DNA of 64,000 nucleotides from an uncultured Acidilobus sp. JCHS (GCA_000495735.1 AYMD01000009.1:158575-222574), one strand, 5' to 3'. Positions 1 through 8,904 are shown, counted from the stretch's first letter. A program made the numbers and translations. Notes: generated from the letters alone by a model not told the origin.

Positions 1-1
1 T

Positions 2-112
2 CAGGACGGCCAACACGTATATCCACAGGGTCCTTACAGTAATGTTCTTAATTAACCTCGTCAGGGCCTTGGTCTTTCTTGCCTTCCCCTCTTCCTCCTT
101 CTCGTCTGCCAA
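2..112 (-). CDS. N-terminus of a probable membrane protein (runs off the left edge)
   Basis: An open frame enters the window edge on the minus strand. It begins at a TTG (112-110) and gives 37 residues: a highly charged start rich in Lys and Glu, then a basic segment, then the start of a hydrophobic stretch (LWIYVLAVL). This is the usual shape of a cytoplasmic tail leading into a first transmembrane helix, as in transporter permeases, but the family cannot be named from this fragment. The start is a guess because a TAG lies two codons upstream and TTG is the only start codon between that stop and the charged region. It is divergent from tRNA-Leu. Confidence 0.4.
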   Translation of the reverse strand, partial: MADEKEEEGKARKTKALTRLIKNITVRTLWIYVLAVL

Positions 113-162
113 GGTCTATCCCACTTAAAGCCTTCCGGCCCTTGTTTTAGCAGAGAAAAACC

Positions 163-172
163 CTTTATATAC
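163..172 (+). promoter_or_regulatory. TATA box for tRNA-Leu
   Basis: CTTTATATAC lies about 31 nt (centre to start) before the first base of tRNA-Leu, preceded by an A-rich stretch that could be a BRE. This is the normal archaeal TBP/TFB promoter spacing. Confidence 0.7.
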
Positions 173-198
173 GCTCTCCTAATCCCTAGATCACAGGT

Positions 199-286
199 GC
201 GGGGGTGCCCGAGCCTGGTCAAAGGGGTCGGGCTGAGGGCCCGATGGCGTAGGCCTGCGTGGGTTCAAAGCCCACCCCCCGCACCA
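199..286 (+). tRNA. tRNA-Leu (anticodon GAG)
   Basis: Class II tRNA of 88 nt including an encoded CCA. The acceptor arms GCGGGGG and CCCCCGC pair perfectly and the discriminator is A. The anticodon stem TCGGG/CCCGA closes the loop CTGAGGG, giving anticodon GAG (Leu, CUC/CUU). A long variable arm and the T-arm GTGGG-TTCAAAG-CCCAC are present. No intron is seen. Confidence 0.93.
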
Positions 287-294
287 CACGCTGC

Positions 295-1221
295 CTAATG
301 GCCTCCCTTCAGCAGCTTACCGGCCCTCTCGGCTAGTTGCGAGTCCCTCCTCTCGTACTCGTAATATCCTATCAGCTCATAGAACTCCTGCCTCGTCATC
401 AGCTTGTCCAGGATGTGCTTCTGGGTCCCCCTCTGCTTAAGCTCAATTAGGACGTCCTTGATCGCCTTAATCGCGGCCCTGAACGTGGTCACTGGGAATA
501 TCACTATTTTGTACCCGGCCTCCCTGAACTCATCAACGGTTATGTATGGCGTCCTGCCGAACTCTGTCATGTTGGCCAGCAGGGGGGCCTTAACCCTTCT
601 GGCGAACTCGCGGAACTCCTCAAGGCTGTGAAGGGCCTCGGGGAATATGACGTCGGCGCCGGCCTCAACGTAAAGCTGCGCCCTCTCGATGGCCGCCTCG
701 AGCCCCTCGACCTCCCTTGCGTCGGTCCTAGCTATTATCACCATGCCCTTCCTCCTGGCCTCAGCGGCCGCCATTACCTTCTTCACCATCTCTTCAGGGG
801 GGACCACGCTCTTGCCTGACAGGTGCCCGCACTTCTTCGGCATGACCTGGTCCTCTATCTGTACAGCTGCCGCCCCGGCCTCCTCGAGCTCCTTGACGGT
901 CCTATAGACGTTAAGTGGCTCCCCGAAGCCTGTGTCCGTGTCCACTATCAGCGGCAGATCAACGACCTCGTTTATCCTCCTGACGGCGTCGAGGACCTCT
1001 GAGAAGGTTATGATGCCGAGGTCGGGCATGGCGAGGCTTCCCGTGAGGGCGGCCCCGGAGAGATATAACGCCTCAAAGCCCACGGACTCGGCCAGCAGGG
1101 CTGAGATAGGGTCGAAGACCCCAGGCGCAACTATGACGTCCCTTTTAGCTATGAGGTCCCTCAGCCTCTGTGAGGGATGAACGTCGCCTTTGATCCTATA
1201 AAGGTAGGCCATAGCCCCCAC
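295..1221 (-). CDS. prpB: Methylisocitrate lyase / isocitrate lyase superfamily protein (PrpB-like)
   Basis: 308-residue TIM-barrel lyase of the PEP mutase/isocitrate lyase superfamily. The catalytic loop signature KKCGH is at residues 129-133 and the metal-binding DTDTGFG at 94-100, both typical of PrpB, which cleaves 2-methylisocitrate to pyruvate and succinate in propionate breakdown. Length matches the bacterial/archaeal PrpB class (about 290-310). The first ATG (1221) is used; Met4 (1212) is an equally plausible start. No prpC/prpD partner lies nearby, so the exact substrate (methylisocitrate, oxaloacetate or another short acid) is inferred from motif only. The gene converges on the 3' end of tRNA-Leu with 8 nt between. 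Confidence 0.82.
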   Translation of the reverse strand: MGAMAYLYRIKGDVHPSQRLRDLIAKRDVIVAPGVFDPISALLAESVGFEALYLSGAALTGSLAMPDLGIITFSEVLDAVRRINEVVDLPLIVDTDTGFGEPLNVYRTVKELEEAGAAAVQIEDQVMPKKCGHLSGKSVVPPEEMVKKVMAAAEARRKGMVIIARTDAREVEGLEAAIERAQLYVEAGADVIFPEALHSLEEFREFARRVKAPLLANMTEFGRTPYITVDEFREAGYKIVIFPVTTFRAAIKAIKDVLIELKQRGTQKHILDKLMTRQEFYELIGYYEYERRDSQLAERAGKLLKGGH

Positions 1222-1334
1222 CGCTACAGAACAGAGGCTGGGTCCAACTATTATTTGGTTGTTGAGACAGCATAACCAGCTTAACGTGAAAGCTCGTTAT
1301 GTTTATAGCCTGAAGTCTGTGACCAGCGCTGAGG

Positions 1335-1415
1335 GTGAGAACGTTGGGAGGCAGGCAGAGGACCACGCTCTTCATGACTAAGGAGCAGAGGCAGGAGAAG
1401 GGTAAGAAGTCTTGA
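1335..1415 (+). CDS. Possible 26-residue basic peptide upstream of the SPOUT methyltransferase
   Basis: A GTG-initiated frame of 26 codons plus stop encodes a Lys/Arg/Gln-rich peptide. A TATA-like element (TTATGTTTATA, about 1297-1307) sits about 30 nt before the GTG, as expected for a leaderless transcript. The stop overlaps the TTG start of the next gene (TTGA), so translation could be coupled. I do not recognise the sequence. It may be a real microprotein, a regulatory leader peptide, or simply the 5' leader of the downstream gene. Confidence 0.3.
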   Translation: MRTLGGRQRTTLFMTKEQRQEKGKKS

Positions 1416-2251
1416 GCCTGAGCTGGGCGCCCTGGCAGCCCCTGAGGAGGCGCCAGCCCCTTGAGGTCCTGATGCCAGGCAGCGTGCTCTCCGTCGAGCA
1501 GGACCTAAGGGACAAGACCTATAAGGCTGGCCTCATTTCAAGGGCCCTTGCCCTCTTTAGGGTAGACAGGGTCACTATATTCTCGGACGAGGAGACGGCC
1601 GAGCGGGACAAGTCGCTGCTGGCTGAGCTGCTGAGGTACCAGGTCACGCCACCTCACCTTAAGCGGAAGGTCTTCCCCCTGAAGGAGGAGCTGAAGTATG
1701 CCGGCCTCATGCCGCCCCTTAACCTGCCTAACCACAGGCCCCCTAAGGAGGCCAGGGCAGGGGCCATAATTGACGGCCTCGTCATCTCTAAGGGGGAGGA
1801 GGGCTGTGAGGTGTTCCTCGGAGACGTTGGCACAGGCCTCCTTCGTAGTTGCAAGGAGAGGCCTGGCGACGTGGTGACGGTCGTCATAACCTCGACCTCT
1901 GGTGAAAGGGTCTTCCTGGAGAGGGCGAGCTGGGGAAGGGTGTACGTGGGCTATGAGGTAGAGTTGGGTGATGACCTAATGAAGGAGCTGGAGAGGCTGC
2001 GCTCCTCCGGCTTCGCAGTGATAGGCACCAGCAGGTACGGCTCCACCCAATATGGCCTCCTCAAGGAGCTGGCCGAGAGGCCGCTGGCGGTGGTTATCGG
2101 CGGGCCTAGGACGGGCCTCCTTCAGTACGCAAGGAGAACAGATTTTGACCTAGTAATTAACACGGTCCCTGGCCAGGGCACCGAGACAGTGAGGTCTGAG
2201 GAGGCGCTCTTCTCGACGCTTGCCCTCATCAACTCGGTCCTCTTAGCTTAA
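1412..2251 (+). CDS. SPOUT-class RNA methyltransferase (DUF171 / C9orf114-like)
   Basis: 279 residues resembling the archaeal SPOUT methyltransferase family related to human SPOUT1/C9orf114. The N-terminal half carries the family region (SVEQDLRDKTYKAGLISRA and LAELLRYQVTPPHL, roughly residues 26-90). An inserted OB-like region (about 110-170) follows. The C-terminal knot region has VVIGGPRTGL near 229 and a Pro/Gly-Gln-Gly-Thr-Glu turn (VPGQGTETVRSEEA, about 253-266) typical of SAM binding in SPOUT enzymes. Likely modifies rRNA or tRNA in the cytoplasm; the target base is unknown. TTG start, overlapping the stop of a possible upstream microORF. Confidence 0.78.
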   Translation: MSLSWAPWQPLRRRQPLEVLMPGSVLSVEQDLRDKTYKAGLISRALALFRVDRVTIFSDEETAERDKSLLAELLRYQVTPPHLKRKVFPLKEELKYAGLMPPLNLPNHRPPKEARAGAIIDGLVISKGEEGCEVFLGDVGTGLLRSCKERPGDVVTVVITSTSGERVFLERASWGRVYVGYEVELGDDLMKELERLRSSGFAVIGTSRYGSTQYGLLKELAERPLAVVIGGPRTGLLQYARRTDFDLVINTVPGQGTETVRSEEALFSTLALINSVLLA

Positions 2252-2326
2252 TAAGGCCTTCCTGTCGCCTGAGGAACGGGATGATATGGAATCCGGGATC
2301 GGACCCTTCAGGGGGATGGCGATAAC

Positions 2327-3124
2327 ATGGCTGATGACCGCCCCCTCGCTGGCAAGGTAGCGCTGGTCACAGGCGGGGACAGGGGAATAGGGAAGGCCAT
2401 AGCTTTAAGGCTGGCTAAGATGGGGGCTGACATAGCTATAACGTACAGGAAGAGGGCTGAGGAAGCCGCTGAGGCCCTTAGGGAGGTGGAGGCTGAGGGA
2501 GTGAGGGCCGTCAGCGTCCAGGCCGACCTAGGCGTTGCTGAGCAGGCCATAGAGGCCGTGAGGGCCGTGAGGGCCAGGCTTGGACCCGTCTCAATACTTG
2601 TTAACAACGCGGGCGTCGGCTTTGCCTCCCCCTTTGAGGAGATTGAGCTGGAGTCCTGGAGGAGGCAGATAGAAGTAAATCTCAACGGCGCGTACCTGGT
2701 CACCAGGGAGTCGCTAAAGGACATGCTAAGCGCTGGCTGGGGAAGGATTATCTTCATGTCAAGCGTGGCGGGTCTGAGGGGCGTTGAGTTCCTGTCAGCC
2801 TACTCGGCAGCAAAGGCAGGGCTCATAGGCCTGGCCAGGGCGCTGGCCGCCGAGGTGGCGTCAAAGGGCATCACGGTGAACGTCGTCGCGCCTGGCTTCG
2901 TAGGGACCAGGCTTGGGCTAAGCTACTTCCAGTGGCTCGACCAGAGGCTGGCCAGGAAGCCCGGGGAGTCGCTGAAGGAGTTCCTGTCAAGGATACCCCC
3001 AAGGAGGCTCGTGACTGAGGAGGAGGTGGCTGCCGTCGTCGCCTTCCTAGCAAGCCCTGACGCAAGCGGCGTCAACGGCCAGGTAATAGTTGTGGACGCC
3101 GGCGCCTCCTTAGGCCTAGGATAG
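2327..3124 (+). CDS. Short-chain dehydrogenase/reductase (FabG-like)
   Basis: 265-residue classical SDR with a Rossmann fold. The cofactor loop TGGDRGIG is at 15-22, NNAG at 93-96, and the catalytic Ser(145/146)-Tyr159-Lys163 set lies in IIFMSS and YSAAK. The sequence is closest in style to 3-oxoacyl-ACP reductases, but archaea lack a standard fatty-acid synthase, so the physiological substrate (alcohol, sugar or ketoacyl-CoA) cannot be told. Residues after beta-2 (TYRKR) suggest NADPH preference. Its last 9 nt overlap the convergent 3' end of rnp4. Confidence 0.85.
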   Translation: MADDRPLAGKVALVTGGDRGIGKAIALRLAKMGADIAITYRKRAEEAAEALREVEAEGVRAVSVQADLGVAEQAIEAVRAVRARLGPVSILVNNAGVGFASPFEEIELESWRRQIEVNLNGAYLVTRESLKDMLSAGWGRIIFMSSVAGLRGVEFLSAYSAAKAGLIGLARALAAEVASKGITVNVVAPGFVGTRLGLSYFQWLDQRLARKPGESLKEFLSRIPPRRLVTEEEVAAVVAFLASPDASGVNGQVIVVDAGASLGLG

Positions 3125-3418
3125 TGGAAGCCTGTGTATGTAGCCGCAGACCATGCACCTCCTCACTATGTACTTGTGCCTGCCCTGGGACCTAGTCCTT
3201 ACTGAGAGGGTCACGCCAGGTACGAGGGAGACGTGGCACCTCTTACAGATAGAGATCTTCATCTCCCTTGGCAGCCTCACCCTGTTCGCCTGTGCCATCC
3301 TTAGGACTAGCTCGTTAATCCTTGATGACCTCTCGTAGTCGCCCTCGAGGGCGGCCCTCGCCGCCTCAGCGAGAAGCCTCTGAGCGTCCTCAAGCACGAT
3401 ATCAACTACGTCCGTCAC
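3116..3418 (-). CDS. rnp4: Ribonuclease P protein component 4 (Rpr2/Rpp21 family)
   Basis: 100-residue homologue of Rpp21/Rnp4, the zinc-binding protein subunit that with Rnp1 supports the specificity side of archaeal RNase P. An N-terminal helical region (1-45) is followed by a zinc ribbon with Cys58/Cys61 and Cys88/Cys91. Size and architecture match archaeal Rnp4. It begins one nucleotide after the DNA ligase stop, so the two are almost certainly cotranscribed, ligase first. Another RNase P protein gene, rnp3, lies in this window at 61243-61875. Confidence 0.88.
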   Translation of the reverse strand: MTDVVDIVLEDAQRLLAEAARAALEGDYERSSRINELVLRMAQANRVRLPREMKISICKRCHVSLVPGVTLSVRTRSQGRHKYIVRRCMVCGYIHRLPLS

Positions 3419-3419
3419 C

Positions 3420-5234
3420 TTAGGCCTCCTCTGCCGCTGGCTTCTCCTCTATCTTCCTCAGCTGTCTCTTATACATCTCCAGGAGCTCCTCCTCGGTGGT
3501 CGCGTCCTCAGGGCCCTTGTCGTCCCTCCACCTTATGAACCTCGGGAACCTTATCGATATGCCTGCGCCCTCGCGCACCGCACCCATGCAACAGGTGTGC
3601 GCTGGCGAGAGGGTAAGCTCAGCCCCTATTATTTCGGCCACCTTGACTGGCTCAAACCAGACGTCGGCCTCAAGGCTTGAGACTACCCGCGGGTGCCTGT
3701 GATCAATTATGTAAGGGCTGAACAGGTCATACATCTTATTTATGTCCTCGTCTGTGAAGCCTGTGCCGACCTTGCAGACCGTCTTAAACACGTCGCTCTT
3801 CGGGTCGTAGGCCGCCATTAGCAGGGTCCCGAGCTTCCCGCCCCTCTTGCCCTTCCCGTAGAAGGCTCCAACGGCCACGAGGTCGACGGTGTCGGTCATC
3901 TCGCTCCTGTAGTCCCTCTTGAACTTAACCCAGAGCCAGCCCCTGACGCCAGCCCTGTAGATGCTCTCGTCGTGGACGGCCTTTATCATTACCCCCTCCG
4001 CTCCCTCTGAGACGGCCTGCAGGAAGAAGTTCATTATCTCGTCAGGGTTCGAGCTCTCTATGTAGTTCGCCAACGTGACCCTGTCGTTAGGCTCGAGTAT
4101 GGACTCCAGCACCTTCCTCCTGTAGGGCAAGGGCGTCATCGTGAGGTCCTCGCTGTCTTTCATGAGTACGTCGAACAGGAAGACCCTGGTCGGCACCTCC
4201 TTCATCATCTTCTCTATGTCGTACTTCCTCCTCCTCTGCATAAGCTCCTGGAAGGGCCTGAACTCGCCCGTGTCAGGGTCTATGCCCACTATCTCGCCCT
4301 CAACGATCGCCCTCTCCGCCTTGATGGCGCTCTTAATGCCCTCCACAACGTCAGGGTACATGGCCGTTATGTCCTCGAGCCTCCTTGAGAATATCTTGAC
4401 CTTGTCGCCGTCCTTATGTATCTGGCCCCTCTCCCCATCGTACTTGTACTCAACGAAGGCCCTGCCTCCGACCTTTGTGAGTATCTCCCTGACGTCGCTG
4501 GCCCTCTCTGCCAGCATGGGCCTTATGGGGGTGCCTATCTCGGGCTTGATCCCCTTAAGGGACTCCACACCGTTCATGGCCACGAGCCTGGCTATCTCGC
4601 CCAGGTCGGCCCTCAGGTTGTAGGCCCTCTCTATGATTTCCCTTGCAGCGCTCCCGCCCCCATAGGCCACGGCCAGTGCATCAAGTATGGTAGCGTCCCC
4701 TATGCCGAGCCTAAGCCGTCCCTCAACGAAGCGAACTATGTACCTCGCTTCAACGGGCTTGGCGTCCTTTAGGAGGCCAGCCATGACCCTCAGCTTGAGG
4801 TCCCTGCTCGCCTCGCCCACGGCATAGGCTATCTTCATAAAGGACTCGAAGACCCTTGACACGGTTAGCTGGGCCCCACCCCCGCCCATGAAGGCAGCGA
4901 GGCTGCTCTTGACGTGGCCTCCTGCCTGGGCCAGCTGCTCGGCCACCTTGCCCGGGTCCCCTAGCTTGTCTACGAGCTTGGAGACCTCGCCCTCGGTCTT
5001 GCCGTAGGCCATAGCTACGGCCTGTATGAGCAGCTTCTCCCCGACGCCCAGCTCGGGTATGCCCTTCCAGTCGGGCCCCAGCTTCCCCTGTATCAGGTAG
5101 ACGACCTTGTCTATAGCGTCAGGGGGTGTCCTCTTCAGGAGGCCTGCCAGGAGCTGGGTCAGCTGAGTCCTTGAAGTTATTCCCTCCATGCTAGCGAACG
5201 TCTTAGCTATCTCCTCGAACTTGAAGTCTGCCAT
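3420..5234 (-). CDS. lig: ATP-dependent DNA ligase
   Basis: 604-residue replicative ligase sealing nicks in DNA (Okazaki fragment joining and repair). An N-terminal DNA-binding domain (about 1-230) precedes the adenylation domain with motif I EYKYDGERG, catalytic Lys264. A C-terminal OB domain follows (motif V region EGVMIKAVHDE, then WVKFKRDY). The length is standard for archaeal LigI-type enzymes. The ATG at 5234 is preceded by an A/T-rich element. The C-terminus is Glu/Ala-rich and could hold the PCNA contact, though no clear PIP box is obvious. The gene is followed directly by rnp4. Confidence 0.96.
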   Translation of the reverse strand: MADFKFEEIAKTFASMEGITSRTQLTQLLAGLLKRTPPDAIDKVVYLIQGKLGPDWKGIPELGVGEKLLIQAVAMAYGKTEGEVSKLVDKLGDPGKVAEQLAQAGGHVKSSLAAFMGGGGAQLTVSRVFESFMKIAYAVGEASRDLKLRVMAGLLKDAKPVEARYIVRFVEGRLRLGIGDATILDALAVAYGGGSAAREIIERAYNLRADLGEIARLVAMNGVESLKGIKPEIGTPIRPMLAERASDVREILTKVGGRAFVEYKYDGERGQIHKDGDKVKIFSRRLEDITAMYPDVVEGIKSAIKAERAIVEGEIVGIDPDTGEFRPFQELMQRRRKYDIEKMMKEVPTRVFLFDVLMKDSEDLTMTPLPYRRKVLESILEPNDRVTLANYIESSNPDEIMNFFLQAVSEGAEGVMIKAVHDESIYRAGVRGWLWVKFKRDYRSEMTDTVDLVAVGAFYGKGKRGGKLGTLLMAAYDPKSDVFKTVCKVGTGFTDEDINKMYDLFSPYIIDHRHPRVVSSLEADVWFEPVKVAEIIGAELTLSPAHTCCMGAVREGAGISIRFPRFIRWRDDKGPEDATTEEELLEMYKRQLRKIEEKPAAEEA

Positions 5235-5298
5235 GTCTGCCCCCGTATTTGAAGTAGCGTCCGGAAGTTAAAACTCGGAAGAGGATAGTTGAGGAAGA

Positions 5299-5384
5299 CG
5301 CCGGGGGTGGGATTTGAACCCACGCGCCCCTTATGGAGCAACGGGTCTCAAGCCCGTCCCCTTGGGCCGCTCGGGCACCCCGGC
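5299..5384 (-). tRNA. tRNA-Ser (anticodon TGA)
   Basis: Class II tRNA on the minus strand with acceptor GCCGGGG/CCCCGGC and discriminator G, which is typical of tRNA-Ser. The anticodon stem ACGGG/CCCGT encloses loop CTTGAGA, giving anticodon TGA. A long variable arm and T-arm GTGGG-TTCAAAT-CCCAC are present. CCA is not encoded, unlike several other tRNAs here. No intron. Confidence 0.92.
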
Positions 5385-5425
5385 GCCGCCAGGAACCTAA
5401 CACGCCCAGGAGTAAAAAGGCAAAC

Positions 5426-5740
5426 TCATCTGCTTGACTTAATCTCTATGTAAACGTCCGGGGGAACCTGGATCCTCATGAGCCTCCTGAGGACCCTCTC
5501 GTCAGCCTCTATGTCTATAAGCCTCTTATGTATCCTCATCTCCCAGTGCTCCCAGTGCTTGCTGCCCTCGCCGTGGGGCAGCCTGAATATGGGGACCTCG
5601 AGCCTCTTCGTGGGAAGCGGCACAGGACCCCTCATCGGGGCCCCGGTCTTCTGCGCTATGTCTTTTATCTGCTGTACTACCTGTTCGAGGCTCCTTGGGT
5701 TGGTGCTCCACAGCCATATCCTAACGTTGAATGCCGCCAT
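5426..5740 (-). CDS. rps10: 30S ribosomal protein S10
   Basis: 104-residue uS10 of the small-subunit head. The conserved core is present: an RIWLWSTN start, GPVPLPTKR at about 38-46 and the acidic-basic C-terminal [14 protein letters not shown]. Full length for archaea. It lies 33 nt downstream of the elongation factor 1-alpha gene, the classic archaeal rps7-tuf-rps10 order, and is the last gene of that unit. Confidence 0.97.
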   Translation of the reverse strand: MAAFNVRIWLWSTNPRSLEQVVQQIKDIAQKTGAPMRGPVPLPTKRLEVPIFRLPHGEGSKHWEHWEMRIHKRLIDIEADERVLRRLMRIQVPPDVYIEIKSSR

Positions 5741-5773
5741 GACCTGACACCGCTTGGGTTGGCGGGGTCAGCT

Positions 5774-7093
5774 TCACTTCTTGACCTCAACCTTGGCCGG
5801 CTTTACGTCAACTACTACCCCTATCCCTATGGTCCTGCCCATGTCCCTCATAGCGAACCTTCCGAGCTGCGGGAAGTCGCTGAACTTCTCAATCACAAGC
5901 GGCTTTATGGGCTTGAACTTCACTATAGCGGTGTCGCCGGCCTTCAGGAACTGCGGGTGCTGCTCTACCGGGTTGCCAGTCCTCGGGTCCAGCTTAGCAA
6001 CTATCTCGGTTATCCTTGAGGCCACCGAGGCCGTGTGGACGTGTATCACTGGCGTGTACCCCACGGCTACGGCGCTCGGATGCCACACTATGACCACCCT
6101 TGCGGTGAACTCCTCGGCCACGGTCGGCGGCGCGTCAGTGCGGCCGATTACGTCACCCCTCTTCACCTGGCTCTTCTCGACGCCCCTGAGGGCAACGCCA
6201 ACGTTGTCGCCAGGCTCGGCCTGCGGCAGGTCCTGGTAGTGCATCTGGATGCTCTTCACGTCAGCCACTATGCCTGCCGGCATTATCATGACCTTGTCGC
6301 CTGGCTTGAGAACGCCCGTCTCCACCCTGCCGGTCACCACGGTTCCAGCGCCGGGTATGCTCAGGACGCCCTGGATGGGGAGCCTCAGCGGCTTGTCGAC
6401 AGGCTTGGGCGGCAGCTTGAGGTTGTCAAAGGCCTCAACCAGCGTGGGGCCGTTGTACCATGGCGTGTTGGGGCTCCTCTCTATAAGGTTCTCACCGGTC
6501 CAGGCGCTCACGGGCACGAACGGTATGACGTCAGGGTTGTACCCAATACTCTTGAAGTACTTCTTGAGGGTGTTCACTATCTCGTTGTACCTCTGTTGGC
6601 TGTAGCTTACGTCAGGGGCGTCCATCTTGTTAACGGCCACTATGACCTGCTCTATGCCCAGGGTCCTCGCCAGGAGCACGTGCTCACGTGTCTGCCCCTC
6701 AGGGCTCATGCCGGCCTCGAACTCTCCCTTCCTGGCAGAGACCACGAGGAGCGCCGCGTCAGCCTGGCTGGCGCCGGTTATCATGTTCTTGACGAAGTCC
6801 CTATGGCCTGGGGCGTCTATGATCGTAAAGTAGTACTTCTTGGTCTCGAACCTCATGAACGAGAGGTCTATCGTGATGCCCCTCTCCCTCTCCTCCTTCA
6901 TCTTGTCGAGTACCCACGCGTACTTGAATGACTCCTTGCCCGCCTGCTTGGCCTGCTCCTCTATCTGCTGCATGACCTTGGAGTCGATGAACCCGAGCCT
7001 GAAGAGCAGGTGACCCGTCAGGGTGCTCTTACCGTGGTCTATGTGACCTATCACCACTAGGTTCAAGTGTGGCTTCTCGGGCATATCCTTCAC
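5774..7093 (-). CDS. tuf: Translation elongation factor 1-alpha
   Basis: 439-residue aEF1A, the GTPase that delivers aminoacyl-tRNA to the ribosome. G1 is GHIDHGKST (residues 16-24), the switch II region holds DAPGHRDF and G4 is NKMD, followed by two beta-barrel domains. Full length. A TATA-like CTTTTAAAT (about 7128-7136, minus strand) sits between rps7 and this ATG, so the gene may have its own promoter as well as readthrough from rps7. Confidence 0.98.
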   Translation of the reverse strand: MKDMPEKPHLNLVVIGHIDHGKSTLTGHLLFRLGFIDSKVMQQIEEQAKQAGKESFKYAWVLDKMKEERERGITIDLSFMRFETKKYYFTIIDAPGHRDFVKNMITGASQADAALLVVSARKGEFEAGMSPEGQTREHVLLARTLGIEQVIVAVNKMDAPDVSYSQQRYNEIVNTLKKYFKSIGYNPDVIPFVPVSAWTGENLIERSPNTPWYNGPTLVEAFDNLKLPPKPVDKPLRLPIQGVLSIPGAGTVVTGRVETGVLKPGDKVMIMPAGIVADVKSIQMHYQDLPQAEPGDNVGVALRGVEKSQVKRGDVIGRTDAPPTVAEEFTARVVIVWHPSAVAVGYTPVIHVHTASVASRITEIVAKLDPRTGNPVEQHPQFLKAGDTAIVKFKPIKPLVIEKFSDFPQLGRFAMRDMGRTIGIGVVVDVKPAKVEVKK

Positions 7094-7159
7094 CCTCTGC
7101 CTTGCGTTATGACAGGAGGTAGCGGGGATTTAAAAGCTCACTGGGGGAGAGGACGTCGC

Positions 7160-7774
7160 TTACCTGGAGCTGAGCGCTATCCTCTCTATTTCCTCCTTCT
7201 GCCTTATCGCATAGCTTGAGGGGTCGCCGCGCGACGCCGCCATTATCTCCTCGGCGAGACACTCCTCGATGCTCTTAGGGCTTCCGAAAGCGCAGAGCCT
7301 GGCCCCCTCGGTTATGAACCTCAGCGCCAGGTCGACCCTCCTCTGGGCCGAGACGTCGACTGAGACCCTGTAGATTATGCCGCCGTACATTATCCTCGTG
7401 GTCTCCTCCCTGGGAGCCGCGTTCTCAATGGCCCTGACCAGGACCTGTATTGGATTCTCGCCCGTCTCTGCGTGGATGATTTCAAAGGCCGCCTTTACTA
7501 TGTTATAGGCCAGCGCCTTCTTGCCGCCGTTCTTGCCAGGGTACATCAGCCTGTTTATCAGCCTCTCAACGATGGGCACCTCGGCCTTGCCAAAGCGCCT
7601 GTGCTCGTGTCTACCCCCGGTGTGCGGCAGTAGGACAGGCCTCAGGCTTATGTACTTCTTGAGGCTGGGGTCCCTCACCTCAACGCCTGCCCAGTCCCAC
7701 TTGCCGAAGAGCCTTACACTGGCTGCCCCGGAGCCCACCACTGCTGGGTCTGGCACCTTGGACTCCTGCGACAT
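7160..7774 (-). CDS. rps7: 30S ribosomal protein S7
   Basis: 204-residue uS7, which nucleates assembly of the small-subunit head. It has the archaeal/eukaryotic type N-terminal extension, then the conserved [18 protein letters not shown] region (about 70-90) and a helical bundle. A TATA-like CTTTTAAAC on the minus strand (about 7804-7812) lies about 34 nt before the ATG. Heads the rps7-tuf-rps10 unit and is divergent from the DUF151 gene. Confidence 0.97.
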   Translation of the reverse strand: MSQESKVPDPAVVGSGAASVRLFGKWDWAGVEVRDPSLKKYISLRPVLLPHTGGRHEHRRFGKAEVPIVERLINRLMYPGKNGGKKALAYNIVKAAFEIIHAETGENPIQVLVRAIENAAPREETTRIMYGGIIYRVSVDVSAQRRVDLALRFITEGARLCAFGSPKSIEECLAEEIMAASRGDPSSYAIRQKEEIERIALSSR

Positions 7775-7864
7775 GTTGATCCAGGGCCTGAGCCCGGGCG
7801 AGGTTTAAAAGCAAAAGGCAGTCCCAGTTGTGCTTAGGATAGACTTAAGAGCCTCCGTTTCAAG

Positions 7865-8395
7865 TTGTGGCGCTGGGCCTCACAGGTCTTGAGCGAGGAA
7901 GAGCTGGTAAGGGTGACCTCGGTTGAGCCCTTCTACAGGGTGGTGGAGGACAGCAGGACCCATATGACCTTCTCGCTGGTGGGCCTTTCGCTGACCCTTG
8001 AGGACGGCGGCGAGTTCACGCTCGTAAACATACCTTACGACGTGGCCGAGGCCATAAAGATACTCAACGACGGCAGCGTCCCGCCCCGCAGGCAGAGCAT
8101 ATACACGTTCCTCGCGTCACACGAGGAGTTCAAGGAGCTGATAGGCAGAACCCTGAAGAGGGTCATAATAGACGAAGTTGACCTCACCACGGGCCTCTAC
8201 ACAGCCACCGTAGAGTTCGAGGGTTCAGGCATAAACCTGAGCGTGAAGATGATACCCAGCCAGGCCATATACCTGGCCATGATAACGGGTAAGCCCATAT
8301 ATGTGACCCGTAGGCTCGTTGAGATGGAGAGGAAGATGAACGAGGAGGGTGGCGAGGAGGGAGGAGAGGGCGAGGAGGGAGAGACCTCCTTCTGA
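7865..8395 (+). CDS. DUF151 / bifunctional-nuclease-domain protein with acidic tail
   Basis: 176 residues. Residues about 15-155 resemble the DUF151 (BFN) family, including the SVPPRRQSIYTFL segment and the C-terminal half with SQAIYLAMITGKPIYV. Plant and mycobacterial relatives were reported as nucleases; archaeal members are uncharacterised. The last about 20 residues are almost only Gly and Glu, a flexible acidic tail. TTG start. It is the only plus-strand gene inside the minus-strand translation/transcription block, running between rps7 and rps12. Confidence 0.72.
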   Translation: MWRWASQVLSEEELVRVTSVEPFYRVVEDSRTHMTFSLVGLSLTLEDGGEFTLVNIPYDVAEAIKILNDGSVPPRRQSIYTFLASHEEFKELIGRTLKRVIIDEVDLTTGLYTATVEFEGSGINLSVKMIPSQAIYLAMITGKPIYVTRRLVEMERKMNEEGGEEGGEGEEGETSF

Positions 8396-8416
8396 CATTC
8401 CGTCAGCTTGTGCAGG

Positions 8417-8854
8417 CTACCTCTTGACCTTCTGCTTCTTGCCCTTCCACAGCGCGTCGAGCGAAACGCCATTGACAGCTATGACCTTGTACTTGACGCC
8501 GGGTATGTCGCCCATGGCCCTTCCCTTAGGACCCCCTATGCCCTCTATTATAACCTCGTCGTGCTCGTCTATGAACAGTATCCCGCCGTCACGGGGCACG
8601 AAAGCCGTGACGACCTTCTTGTTCTTAACTAGCTGGACCCTGACGCACTTCCTTAAGGCCGCGTTAGGCTGCCTTGAAGGTATGCCCACCTTCTCCAGGA
8701 CTATGCCCCTTGCCATAGGGGCGCCCTCTAGCGGGTCGTACCTCTCCTTAAGCTTAAGCGACCTGACCTTGAACTCCCTCTTAGCCCACCTGAACTTGAG
8801 CCTGCTCTTCCTGAGCTTCCTGGCCGCGAAGAGCCCATTTGGTCCCTCTGGCAA
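8417..8854 (-). CDS. rps12: 30S ribosomal protein S12
   Basis: 145-residue uS12 of the decoding centre. It contains [17 protein letters not shown] (about 77-93) and the conserved PRDGG loop near residue 107, which contacts the A site. The start is TTG at 8854. A clear TATA element (CATATAAACC, about 8887-8896 on the minus strand) lies between nusA and this gene, so it probably has its own start of transcription as well as belonging to the RNA polymerase operon. Confidence 0.96.
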   Translation of the reverse strand: MPEGPNGLFAARKLRKSRLKFRWAKREFKVRSLKLKERYDPLEGAPMARGIVLEKVGIPSRQPNAALRKCVRVQLVKNKKVVTAFVPRDGGILFIDEHDEVIIEGIGGPKGRAMGDIPGVKYKVIAVNGVSLDALWKGKKQKVKR

Positions 8855-8904
8855 GGCGCTTCCCTAAGGGCTTGTATGAGGTGGGTTTATATGCGCTCCC
8901 CTGC

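Noticed and set aside
5426-7093. Long plus-strand frames opposite rps10 and tuf (for example 6035-6931)
   Set aside because: They are antisense shadows of conserved, GC-rich ribosomal and EF1A genes and have no family resemblance.
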